Assembly: GCA_037147155.1 (NCBI GenBank)
Contig: JBAWVR010000018.1
Coordinates: forward strand, 1 to 15,109
Source of the DNA: JBAWVR01 sp037147155
GTDB taxonomy: Bacteria; Patescibacteriota; Minisyncoccia; Phycocordibacterales; GWA1-40-21
Direction of reading: 5' to 3'
DNA length: 15,109 nucleotides
Positions 1-6,617 of this stretch are shown one piece after another. How positions within the stretch are numbered: the first letter of the stretch is position 1; each line of letters begins with the position of its first letter. The position numbers and the translations under genes are program-made. The notes beneath the pieces are model-generated. The model was not told the origin of the DNA and did not search any database. It was given only the letters and a program-made list of their open reading frames with translations.

Positions 1-26
1 GTATATACATTGTGTATACTTAGTAT
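1..26 (+). promoter_or_regulatory. Promoter/operator of the toxin-antitoxin operon
   Basis: The stretch before the antitoxin carries self-complementary GTATATAC (1-8) and GTATAC (14-19), followed by GTATATG (23-29), which runs into the start codon. A -10-like TATACT lies at 15-20, six bases before the ATG at 27. A transcript starting at the usual distance would therefore begin at or next to the ATG, giving a leaderless mRNA. RelB/DinJ antitoxins repress their own operons by binding short palindromes over the promoter, so these repeats are good operator candidates. The -35 region lies outside the window. Confidence 0.5.
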
Positions 27-281
27 ATGACTACTTTAAATATACGAATTGAAGAAAATATTAAGGCCAAAGCCAATAAAACCTTGTCGGCTCTTGGTTT
101 GGACATGTCTACAGCGGTGAAAATGTTTTTAAATCAGGTTATTACTGAGGATGGTTTGCCATTTATTCCAACCAAAAATCTTTCAGTGATTAAAGCTAAA
201 TGGGACAAAGAGGCGTCTATGGCTTTAAAGAATAAAAAGAGCTATAAAACTGCTGAAGAACTTTTTGCTGGTATAAAATAA
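27..281 (+). CDS. RelB/DinJ-family antitoxin
   Basis: This 84-residue protein is the antitoxin of a type II toxin-antitoxin pair. The N-terminal strand (TTLNIRIEE) followed by two helices, the second with the typical GLDMSTAVKMFL pattern (about residues 24-35), matches the ribbon-helix-helix DNA-binding domain of the RelB/DinJ family. The lysine-rich C-terminal half (about 50-84) should wrap and neutralise the toxin. In this family the antitoxin alone and with toxin represses its operon. The toxin gene starts six bases after the stop, so the two are surely co-transcribed. There is no SD; a -10 box lies six bases before the ATG, suggesting leaderless translation. Family assignment is secure; subfamily (DinJ rather than RelB) is inferred from the YafQ-like partner. 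Confidence 0.9.
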   Translation: MTTLNIRIEENIKAKANKTLSALGLDMSTAVKMFLNQVITEDGLPFIPTKNLSVIKAKWDKEASMALKNKKSYKTAEELFAGIK

Positions 282-287
282 ACCGCC

Positions 288-572
288 ATGTATCTTATCA
301 AGACTACGAAATCATTTGATAAGTCATTTAAAAAGATTAAAAAGTCTGGTGTAAAATCTGTCGTGTTGAAAGATTTGTCTTTTGCTATCAATACCCTAGT
401 GGTCGGTGAAAAACTCCCGGAATCATACTGTGATCACAAGCTTAATGGTGAGCTCTCTGATTACAGAGAATGTCATATTAAAGGAGATTTATTGCTGGTT
501 TATAAAATTGAAAAAGAAGAGCTTATTTTGGTTTTGGTTGAGCTGGGGTCGCACTCAGAAATATTTGGTTAA
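288..572 (+). CDS. YafQ-family mRNA interferase toxin
   Basis: This 94-residue protein belongs to the RelE/YafQ superfamily of ribosome-dependent mRNA endonucleases, which cut mRNA in the ribosomal A site and stop growth when the antitoxin is lost. The C-terminal half has the family pattern: YCDHKLNG around His50, RECHIKGDLL with His63 and Asp67, and GSHSEIF with His89 and Phe93. These correspond to the E. coli YafQ active-site residues (His50, His63, Asp67, His87, Phe91), so the enzyme should be active. One difference is leucine at position 68, where I recall tryptophan in E. coli YafQ. Length is normal for the family. It sits directly behind its antitoxin. Confidence 0.92.
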   Translation: MYLIKTTKSFDKSFKKIKKSGVKSVVLKDLSFAINTLVVGEKLPESYCDHKLNGELSDYRECHIKGDLLLVYKIEKEELILVLVELGSHSEIFG

Positions 573-573
573 A

Positions 574-598
574 ACCCTTCCCAAAAGGGGAAAAGGGT
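574..598 (+). promoter_or_regulatory. Imperfect hairpin between toxin and ABC-F gene
   Basis: ACCCTT-CCC (574-582) can pair with GGG-(AA)-AAGGGT (587-598) around an AAAA loop with a two-base bulge. No T-run follows, so it is at best a weak terminator. It contains the only purine-rich, SD-like sequence ahead of the ABC-F gene (585-597), so it could also tune that gene's translation. Confidence 0.3.
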
Positions 599-614
599 GT
601 TATTCTCATACGGC

Positions 615-2075
615 ATGGCGAAAGAAGAAACAATATTGCGATTTGAGAAATTAACCTTTGGTTATCATGAAAACTTCCCTCTAATGAGTGAAGTTGATTT
701 TGCTATACGCCGAGGGACTAAGACTACTATCATGGGTCAGAACGGTGCTGGCAAAAGTACTATTTTCAAACTGATTACTGGTGAACAAGAGCCTTTGGAT
801 GGTTTGGTGAATATTGTTAATGATGTGACTATCGCGATTGCTCGTCAGGTGATTCCACGTTCCGAACTTGATATGACTGTCCGTGATTTTTTCCAAAATT
901 GTTTTACCAAGAAAGTTTATGATATTGATCCGAGAATTGATGAAGTTTTGGAAGTAGTGAACTTGAAGGGACATGAGAAAATCCACGATCGTATTGTCCG
1001 TTCCTTTTCTGGTGGTCAGCAAGCTCGACTTCTTCTCGCTTCAGCCTTGATCCAAGACCCAGATATTTTGCTCCTCGACGAGCCGACCAACAACTTGGAC
1101 AAAGAAGGAATCGAACACTTAACCAAGTATTTGCAGGAATACAAAAAGACTGTGATCGTCATTTCTCACGATGCTGATTTTTTGAATAGTTTTACCGATG
1201 GAGTGTTGTATCTAGATTTGTATACAAAAAAAGTAGAGCAATATGTTGGTAACTATTTTGATGTGCGCGAACAAATCATCTTGCGTCAGGAAAAGGAAAA
1301 CCGTGCTAACGCCCTTCGTGCCAAGGAAATCCAGGCCAACAAAGAGAAGGCCAACTTCTTTGCCAACAAAGGAGGTCAGATGCGTCTCGTGGCCAAGCGC
1401 ATGCGTGAAAAAGCTGAAGAATTGGAGGAAGAGATGGTAGATCCAAGAAAAGAAGATAAAACTATTCGTCCTTTTACTATTCCAGCGCAAGCTGACATGA
1501 TTGGTCCGATTATTCATATCACTGAATTCAAGACTATTCGCAATCACGTGGCTTCACAACGTAAATGCAGTATTACTTTGAAGAAAAATCAGCACTTGTT
1601 GTTGCGTGGACCAAATGGTATTGGCAAGACTACTTTGCTTGAAGCGATTGCTAAACAAGAAGCAGTGGGCTCAAAGATTACTCCGGGCATTACTATTGGT
1701 TATTATCGCCAAGATTTTTCTACACTCAATTTTGATCACACTGTTTTGGAATCTTTGCGCGAAGTTGATAAGAAATTAAATGATGAAATGATTCGTTCTA
1801 TCGCGGCTGGATTTTTGATCGGTGGGGAAGCGATGCGAACCAAAGTGGGCAGTTTGTCTGAAGGTCAAAAAGGTTTGGTAGCATTTTGTCGGTTGGTAAT
1901 ACAGAAACCAGGACTTTTGATTCTCGACGAGCCGACCAACCATATTAACTTTCGTCATATTCCAATTATTGCCGAAGCTTTGAATAAATATGAAGGAGCG
2001 ATGATTATGGTCTCTCACGTGCCAGACTTTGTGGCCAAAATTCGTATTGATGAGACACTAGATTTGGATAAATAA
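615..2075 (+). CDS. ABC-F family ATPase (ribosome-associated)
   Basis: This 486-residue protein has two ABC ATPase domains and no membrane segment, the layout of ABC-F proteins that act on the ribosome E site (translation factors or antibiotic protection). Domain 1 has Walker A GQNGAGKST (41-49), signature SFSGGQ (130-135), Walker B with DEPTNNLD (155-162) and switch His185. Domain 2 has Walker A GPNGIGKTT (332-340), signature SLSEGQ (413-418), DEPTNHIN (438-445) and switch His468. Between them a charged helical linker (about 215-285) fits the ABC-F interdomain arm. The domain-2 D-loop reads HIN where HLD is usual. ATG 615 opens with MAKEE, as I recall for close relatives; an in-frame GTG at 597 with AAGGGG six bases upstream is the alternative and adds six residues. 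The antibiotic-resistance versus translation-factor role cannot be decided here. Confidence 0.93.
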   Translation: MAKEETILRFEKLTFGYHENFPLMSEVDFAIRRGTKTTIMGQNGAGKSTIFKLITGEQEPLDGLVNIVNDVTIAIARQVIPRSELDMTVRDFFQNCFTKKVYDIDPRIDEVLEVVNLKGHEKIHDRIVRSFSGGQQARLLLASALIQDPDILLLDEPTNNLDKEGIEHLTKYLQEYKKTVIVISHDADFLNSFTDGVLYLDLYTKKVEQYVGNYFDVREQIILRQEKENRANALRAKEIQANKEKANFFANKGGQMRLVAKRMREKAEELEEEMVDPRKEDKTIRPFTIPAQADMIGPIIHITEFKTIRNHVASQRKCSITLKKNQHLLLRGPNGIGKTTLLEAIAKQEAVGSKITPGITIGYYRQDFSTLNFDHTVLESLREVDKKLNDEMIRSIAAGFLIGGEAMRTKVGSLSEGQKGLVAFCRLVIQKPGLLILDEPTNHINFRHIPIIAEALNKYEGAMIMVSHVPDFVAKIRIDETLDLDK

Positions 2076-2084
2076 CCACTATTT

Positions 2085-2127
2085 ACAAAGGGTTCCCCTT
2101 CGTTAAAAACGAAGGGGAACCCTTTGT
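2085..2127. terminator. Perfect 20-bp hairpin after ABC-F gene
   Basis: Arms 2085-2104 and 2108-2127 are exact reverse complements of 20 bases around an AAA loop. The hairpin begins ten bases after the ABC-F stop, so it probably ends that transcript. The tail is only CTTTGT with no long T-run, so termination would depend on the very stable stem. It works in either direction. Confidence 0.6.
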
Positions 2128-2152
2128 AGAATGGCAAGAGAAGGCTGGAATA

Positions 2153-2195
2153 GGCCGTGAAAATACCGTGATAAAATCACGGTATTTTCACGGCC
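2153..2195. repeat. Second perfect 20-bp hairpin
   Basis: Arms 2153-2172 and 2176-2195 (GGCCGTGAAAATACCGTGAT and its complement) pair perfectly around an AAA loop, the same 20+3+20 design as the hairpin 25 bases upstream but with unrelated sequence. There is no T-run on either side, so a terminator call is doubtful. It lies just before the promoter of the phosphoesterase gene and may insulate it or bind a protein. Confidence 0.5.
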
Positions 2196-2216
2196 GATAT
2201 TTCATGTTGAAATGAC

Positions 2217-2244
2217 TAGACAGACTGGCCGCGCGTGTTATCGT
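2217..2244 (+). promoter_or_regulatory. Putative promoter of the phosphoesterase gene
   Basis: TAGACA (2217-2222), 16 bases, then TATCGT (2239-2244) preceded by TGT (an extended -10). Transcription would start near 2251, giving a leader of about 78 bases. That leader holds a TCAATTGA palindrome (2274-2281), a small GTCTC/GAGAC hairpin (2295-2309) and the SD. Boxes are imperfect, so the call is tentative. Confidence 0.35.
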
Positions 2245-2328
2245 AAATGCAGAAGTATTTCTAGTGTTCGTTGTCAATTGAGTCAAAAATCAAAGTCTCA
2301 AACAGAGACAAAACGAAGGAGAACGACA

Positions 2329-3519
2329 ATGAGTGATGAAAACAAAACCAAAAAATTTCCGCCACCGAAGCGTGAGTGGGTGCTCGTAATTGGTGATACC
2401 CACAAATGCAACCGCTTGGTGATCGAACACATCATCAGGAAGGGGTTGGAATTTGGTGTGGGGTCAATCATTCACACCGGTGACATTGAAAAGATGCATG
2501 TGGACGGTGAGCTGTTTGGCAATCTTCCCGTCTATTGTGCCCTGGTCGAAGATCAGGCGAGCGATCCGTTTTTCGTTGACGGTACTCCACCTGGCTGGAT
2601 CTATACACGGTCTGGTCCGACGAGAATCGTTACTCTGAAAGATTTAATCGTTGCCTATATCGGTCATCAAAAGCCCATGGAGTTCCTCCGCCAAAGCGAG
2701 GAGGAATTGTGCAAGGGACTCGGCGATCTCAAAATGCTCAAGGATAAACTGCGCTACGTTTTCGGCGGACACTTGCATTTGCAAGTGTGTTTCAGCGCTG
2801 GACTCATAACTCTGGTGAATCCTGGGGCTGCCGAGAATTCTTTGGGATGGGGTTACGAATTTGCTTTCGTTAACACCGAGACGGGTGAGATCATTTATGA
2901 TCGAATCCTTCACACCAAAGACAGTCGTGAACCTTTCAGTGTCGCAGTGATTTCGGACTCGCTGGATATCACAAGTATTGATCCAGGCTTCTGGTCGCGT
3001 TTTGCTGATGAACTCAGAGAACGCGATGTGAAGGAGGTGATCCATTGCGGAAATCTCTACTTGAAAGATATCGGCCGCCCAGAGCTCGCTGATCGGATTG
3101 TTCATTACTCGATTCGCAAGGATCAACTGTATGAACATGGAAAAATGAATGACACTGGCAAGATTCCTCCCAATTGGAAGGTGATTCCGGATAGTTGGTT
3201 GGATAACGGCGCAATTGTTGTCATTGGAGGCTATCATTTCTATGTCGAGCACGATTTGGGGTTGGTATATACAACCCTGAGCGGACTGGGCATGGACAAG
3301 AAAGCTATGGAAATCGGTCGTCGATTCCCCGAGACACAATTTGTCCTGTGTGGGCTGACTCGCACCTTCTTTATGCTCGAGGGGGAGCAGGTCACAACCA
3401 TCAATCCCGGGGATCTCAATAATAGTCACTGCTACGTTGTGATCCATCTACCGAATAGAAGGATTACTTTCAAGCGAGTGCCTTACCCGGAACTGCCACC
3501 TCTGCCGCCGCTTGATTGA
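2329..3519 (+). CDS. Tandem metallophosphoesterase, second domain degenerate
   Basis: This 396-residue protein contains two copies of a calcineurin-like phosphoesterase fold. The first half (about 17-193) has VIGDTH (20-25), IIHTGD (47-52), GGHLH (146-150) and VNPG (163-166), typical of the YfcE/MJ0936 type. The expected GN-(C/H)-D motif reads as ALVEDQ (71-76), so one metal ligand may be missing. The second half (about 204-383) follows the same order with ligands lost: SDSL (209-212), HCGN (239-242), CGLTR (341-345) and INPG (358-361). Both ends are proline-rich (FPPPK and PPLPPLD). The start at 2329 is fixed by AAGGAGA (2316-2322) seven bases upstream; an open frame extending back to 2212 lacks these signals. 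Its SD and composition differ from the core genes nearby. The substrate is unknown. Confidence 0.85.
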   Translation: MSDENKTKKFPPPKREWVLVIGDTHKCNRLVIEHIIRKGLEFGVGSIIHTGDIEKMHVDGELFGNLPVYCALVEDQASDPFFVDGTPPGWIYTRSGPTRIVTLKDLIVAYIGHQKPMEFLRQSEEELCKGLGDLKMLKDKLRYVFGGHLHLQVCFSAGLITLVNPGAAENSLGWGYEFAFVNTETGEIIYDRILHTKDSREPFSVAVISDSLDITSIDPGFWSRFADELRERDVKEVIHCGNLYLKDIGRPELADRIVHYSIRKDQLYEHGKMNDTGKIPPNWKVIPDSWLDNGAIVVIGGYHFYVEHDLGLVYTTLSGLGMDKKAMEIGRRFPETQFVLCGLTRTFFMLEGEQVTTINPGDLNNSHCYVVIHLPNRRITFKRVPYPELPPLPPLD

Positions 3520-3557
3520 GACTCAAAAACATTTAACCTCCGAAGGGAGTAAAGCTT

Positions 3558-3585
3558 AGAAGGGGACCACCACCCTTCTTTTTTT
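3558..3585 (+). terminator. Intrinsic terminator of the phosphoesterase gene
   Basis: AGAAGGG (3558-3564) pairs with CCCTTCT (3573-3579) around an eight-base loop and runs straight into seven T's (3579-3585). This is a textbook rho-independent terminator, 38 bases after the stop codon. Confidence 0.85.
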
Positions 3586-3587
3586 GT

Positions 3588-3629
3588 GCCCGCCGATTTG
3601 CTGGTCTCAAATCACGCAAATCGGCGGGC
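3588..3629. repeat. 14-bp GC-rich hairpin with 14-base loop
   Basis: GCCCGCCGATTTGC (3588-3601) pairs perfectly with 3616-3629. The loop is unusually long (14 bases). It lies three bases after the preceding terminator and ends in CTTTGT, like the hairpins at 2085 and 12543. It may be a back-up terminator or shield the malic enzyme promoter from upstream transcription. Confidence 0.45.
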
Positions 3630-3659
3630 TTTGTCTAGAGTGCTCTATCTTAGAGTTTT

Positions 3660-3668
3660 TGTTACAAT
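3660..3668 (+). promoter_or_regulatory. Extended -10 promoter, leaderless start of malic enzyme
   Basis: TGT-TACAAT (3660-3668) is an extended -10 box with six bases between it and the ATG at 3675. Transcription should begin at or beside the start codon. No SD is present, and no good -35 is visible at 17 bases, as is common when the TGN extension is there. Confidence 0.6.
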
Positions 3669-3674
3669 TAATAC

Positions 3675-4868
3675 ATGAAAAAAATAATCACCAAGAAAGC
3701 GGTAGTAAAAATCGATTACAGAAAAGAGTCATTGAAACGCCATTTAAAGTTCCAAGGAAAAATCGAAATCAAAGGTAAATTTCCATCAATCAAAACTCGT
3801 GAAGATTTGAGTGTGGCCTATACTCCTGGTGTGGCAGCGGTCTCAACCTACCTCGCCAATCATAGAGATGAAGCTCGTGATTATTCTATCAAAGGTAATA
3901 CCATTGCCGTGGTGTCCGACGGATCCGCCGTTCTTGGTCTTGGTAATATCGGCCCTTATGGTGCACTGCCTGTTATGGAAGGCAAGGCTTTATTGTTCAA
4001 AGAGTTCGGCGGAGTAGATGCTTATCCAATAGTTCTCTCTACTCAAAATGTCGAAGAAATAATTAACACCGTAAAAGCTATTGCCCCAACCTTTGGTGGA
4101 ATCAATCTCGAAGATATTTCCGCTCCACGTTGTTTTGAAGTAGAAGAAAGATTGATTAAAGAATTGGATATCCCAGTTTTTCATGATGATCAGCATGGTA
4201 CAGCGATTGTGGTTTTGGCAGCACTTATCAACTCTCTAAAGCTCGTCAAGAAAACCAAAGAAAAAATCAAAGTGGTAGTCTGTGGAGCGGGAGCAGCTGG
4301 TATTTCTATCACTAGACTTATGAATAGTTACGGTATTAAAAATATTGTTTTAGTTGATTCAGTCGGCATTGTATCCCGTGATCGTAAAGATCTAAATCCG
4401 GTCAAAATTAAAATGCTAGATTCTACTAACCCTGAAAATATTTCAGGAGACTTGGCACATGCTATTTCTGGCGCTGATGTTTTGGTGGGTGTGAGTGCTC
4501 CAAATATTTTTAAACCCGAGCATATCAAGTCTATGGCGGAAAAATCTATTGTCTTTGCTATGTCCAATCCGATTCCGGAAATTATGCCAGATTTGGCCAA
4601 AGAGGCTGGAGCATATATTGTGGGCACTGGTCGTAGTGATTTTCCAAATCAGATAAATAATGTTTTGGCTTTTCCGGGACTATTTCGTGGGGTCTTGGAC
4701 AACAAAATTCGCGTGATTACCACTGAGATTAAATTAGCAGTAGCCGAAGTCTTGGCTCAAGCGGTGTCTAGAAAAGAATTAAATGTTAACAAAGTTATTC
4801 CAAGTGTGTTTGATAAAAAAGTGGTGAAGTTGATTGCTAAAAGATTAACCAAGTTTAAACAAAAATAA
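3675..4868 (+). CDS. Malic enzyme (NAD(P)-dependent malate dehydrogenase, decarboxylating)
   Basis: This 397-residue enzyme converts malate to pyruvate and CO2 while reducing NAD(P)+. It is the short prokaryotic form of about 400 residues. The substrate domain has AYTPGVA with catalytic Tyr49, SDGSAVLGLGNIG (81-93) and PVMEGKALLFK with catalytic Lys104, followed by FGGVDAYPI. Metal-binding acids are Glu146-Asp147 (NLEDI) and the Asp pair 171-172 (HDDQHGTA). The Rossmann domain has GAGAAG (204-209) and SNPIPEI (297-303). NAD versus NADP preference cannot be read reliably. It opens a three-gene operon; the flavocytochrome gene starts three bases after its stop. In a reduced genome this may be a main route linking C4 acid to pyruvate and reducing power. 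Confidence 0.95.
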   Translation: MKKIITKKAVVKIDYRKESLKRHLKFQGKIEIKGKFPSIKTREDLSVAYTPGVAAVSTYLANHRDEARDYSIKGNTIAVVSDGSAVLGLGNIGPYGALPVMEGKALLFKEFGGVDAYPIVLSTQNVEEIINTVKAIAPTFGGINLEDISAPRCFEVEERLIKELDIPVFHDDQHGTAIVVLAALINSLKLVKKTKEKIKVVVCGAGAAGISITRLMNSYGIKNIVLVDSVGIVSRDRKDLNPVKIKMLDSTNPENISGDLAHAISGADVLVGVSAPNIFKPEHIKSMAEKSIVFAMSNPIPEIMPDLAKEAGAYIVGTGRSDFPNQINNVLAFPGLFRGVLDNKIRVITTEIKLAVAEVLAQAVSRKELNVNKVIPSVFDKKVVKLIAKRLTKFKQK

Positions 4869-4871
4869 TTT

Positions 4872-6182
4872 ATGCAAAAATACTGGAACAAAAACATTGG
4901 TTGGTTGTGGATAGTCATCTTGGCTGGTATTCCAGTTTTGTTATGGTTCCTGGGCACTCGCTATCCTAGTGATTCAGCTTTTGTCTCGGCTATGGCATAT
5001 ATCGGACAAGTGACTGCTTTGGTGGGTACAGCTTTGTTCGCTCTCAGCATCATCATGAGCGGACGCTTCCGTTGGTTAGAGAAAATCTTTGCTGGTTTGA
5101 ATGAAGTCTATGTGAACCATCACAAAATCGGCCAAGTAGCTCTGGTCTTACTTTTGGCCCATCCAATATTTTTGATTGGTAAATATTCTGGTGGTACTTG
5201 GGCTGGTGCTGCACAGTTTCTTTTGCCCGGACAAGACATGGCCAAGACTCTTGGTTTCTATGGTCTAGCCCTGATGCTTTTGGCTTTGATTTTGACTTTA
5301 TACTTGTCACTGGCCATGAAATATAATGTATGGAAATTCACTCACAAATTCTTGGGTATAGCTTTTGTTATTGCTTCACTTCATATTTGGTTTATTCCGA
5401 GTGATACTTCTCGCAACTTGCCACTACGTTACTATATGTTGACATTGTCTGTCATAGCGATTGTTGTTTTCGTATATCATTCTCTACTGCATAAATATTT
5501 AGTACCGCAAACAAAATATGTGGTAAAAAATCTTAGAAGATTAAATGACACTTTGGTAGAAATTGAAATGTCGGCTGTGAATAAAAAACTAAATTACCAA
5601 GCTGGTCAATTTTCTTTCTTTAGTTTCCAAGACGACCAGGTCGGCACCGAATCACATCCTTTTACTATTTCATCAAGTCCAAAAGAAGAGAACCTGTTTA
5701 TTACTGTAAAAAATTTAGGTGATTATACCGCCAATATTTCTAAGGTTAAATTTGGCGCGGAAGTATTAATACAAGGGCCATTTGGCGCTTTTAGTTACAA
5801 GAAAATTCCAAACAAAAAGCAAGTCTGGATTGCTGGGGGCATTGGTGTTACTCCATTTTTGAGTATGTTAAAAGACTTTGATCCAAGTGATGACTATCAG
5901 ATTGATTTTTATTACTGTGTTAGAAACAAGGAAGAATTATTTGATGTTGAAAAGATAAAAGATGTCGCCGTCAAAGTAAATAATAAAATTAAAGTTACAT
6001 TTTATTTATCAGTAGAGAGTGGACGATTTGATATAAACAAGCTCGATCAATTATCTGGTGTGACTAAGGACAAGGATTATTTGATTTGTGCACCGAAACC
6101 TATGATTGAGTCTTTGCGTCAGTGTTTAATGCAAAAGGGAATTGAACTTAATAATATACACTCTGAGGAGTTTGGACTTTAA
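4872..6182 (+). CDS. Ferric reductase-like transmembrane flavocytochrome (haem + FAD/NAD(P))
   Basis: This 436-residue protein joins a membrane haem domain to a cytoplasmic ferredoxin-reductase-like domain, as in ferric reductase/NADPH-oxidase relatives. About six hydrophobic segments lie between residues 10 and 203. Histidines at 83/84, 97, 158 and 171 sit in the helices at positions expected for two stacked b haems. From about 215, HPFTISSSP (262-270) is the FAD-binding motif, followed by GPFG (302-305), AGGIGVTPFLSML (321-333) for NAD(P), CAPKPM (406-411) and the terminal EEFGL. It should carry electrons from cytoplasmic NAD(P)H across the membrane. Lying between malic enzyme and a b5 protein with minimal spacing suggests one redox unit. 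The true acceptor (iron, b5, oxygen) is unknown. Confidence 0.88.
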   Translation: MQKYWNKNIGWLWIVILAGIPVLLWFLGTRYPSDSAFVSAMAYIGQVTALVGTALFALSIIMSGRFRWLEKIFAGLNEVYVNHHKIGQVALVLLLAHPIFLIGKYSGGTWAGAAQFLLPGQDMAKTLGFYGLALMLLALILTLYLSLAMKYNVWKFTHKFLGIAFVIASLHIWFIPSDTSRNLPLRYYMLTLSVIAIVVFVYHSLLHKYLVPQTKYVVKNLRRLNDTLVEIEMSAVNKKLNYQAGQFSFFSFQDDQVGTESHPFTISSSPKEENLFITVKNLGDYTANISKVKFGAEVLIQGPFGAFSYKKIPNKKQVWIAGGIGVTPFLSMLKDFDPSDDYQIDFYYCVRNKEELFDVEKIKDVAVKVNNKIKVTFYLSVESGRFDINKLDQLSGVTKDKDYLICAPKPMIESLRQCLMQKGIELNNIHSEEFGL

Positions 6183-6192
6183 TAATAAATAT

Positions 6193-6573
6193 ATGAAAAA
6201 AATCACAACCATTACAATAATAGTTTTTGCACTTATTCTCTTAGTTGTCACTTTGCTTGGTTATCTCTACCCACCACAGACCGCAGCGACTTTGAAAAAA
6301 GCTGTATCTACCAATCCAGCGAAAGTGGTGTCCAAAGCTGGAGTGATTCTAAATACCGCCGAAGTAGCAAAACATAATAGTCAAAGCGATTGTTATTTAA
6401 TCGTCAGTAGTAAGGTTTATGATGTAACAACTTATATCGGCCAGCACCCTGGAGGGAAAAATAGTATTATAAAAACCTGTGGTCAGGAAGTGAGTGGAAT
6501 CTTTACTTCGATTCATACTAACCGAGCTTGGGATTTGTTAGGCACATATTATATTGGAGATTTGGTTAAGTAA
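6193..6573 (+). CDS. Membrane-anchored cytochrome b5-domain protein
   Basis: This 126-residue protein has one N-terminal membrane segment (about 5-26) and a cytochrome b5-like haem domain (about 53-125). HPGG (85-88) gives the first haem-ligating histidine, His85; His108 (SIHTN) is the probable second ligand, and the end LLGTYYIGDLV is the usual closing motif. Two cysteines (67 and 96) inside the domain might form a disulfide if it is exported. The anchor and short basic N-terminus suggest the domain faces outwards. I chose ATG 6193; the frame is open further back to 6142 but that part overlaps the flavocytochrome gene and would add a hydrophilic tail. It ends the redox operon and is a likely electron acceptor for the preceding protein. 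Confidence 0.85.
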   Translation: MKKITTITIIVFALILLVVTLLGYLYPPQTAATLKKAVSTNPAKVVSKAGVILNTAEVAKHNSQSDCYLIVSSKVYDVTTYIGQHPGGKNSIIKTCGQEVSGIFTSIHTNRAWDLLGTYYIGDLVK

Positions 6574-6575
6574 GA

Positions 6576-6607
6576 AATTGGCCGAACGCGTGAGCGTTCG
6601 GCCAATT
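6576..6607. terminator. Bidirectional terminator between convergent genes
   Basis: AATTGGCCGAACGC (6576-6589) pairs perfectly with 6594-6607 around a GTGA loop. It starts two bases after the b5 stop and ends ten bases before the stop of the minus-strand gene. On the plus strand it is followed by GATTTTG. One element probably serves both genes. Confidence 0.75.
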
Positions 6608-6617
6608 GATTTTGTTC

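Noticed and set aside
597..614. GTG start for the ABC-F gene
   Set aside because: It has an SD-like AAGGGG upstream but adds a non-conserved six-residue tail and lies in a hairpin; kept as an alternative in the gene entry.
2644..3447. 267-codon open frame on the minus strand
   Set aside because: It lies wholly antisense to the phosphoesterase gene, whose motifs, SD and terminator are clear. The antisense protein has no recognisable motif, start signal or promoter.
2273..3535. Similar ATTGAG...CAAAAA sequences on both sides of the phosphoesterase gene
   Set aside because: The match is short and gapped, and one copy contains the stop codon; this is not enough to call attachment sites or target duplication.
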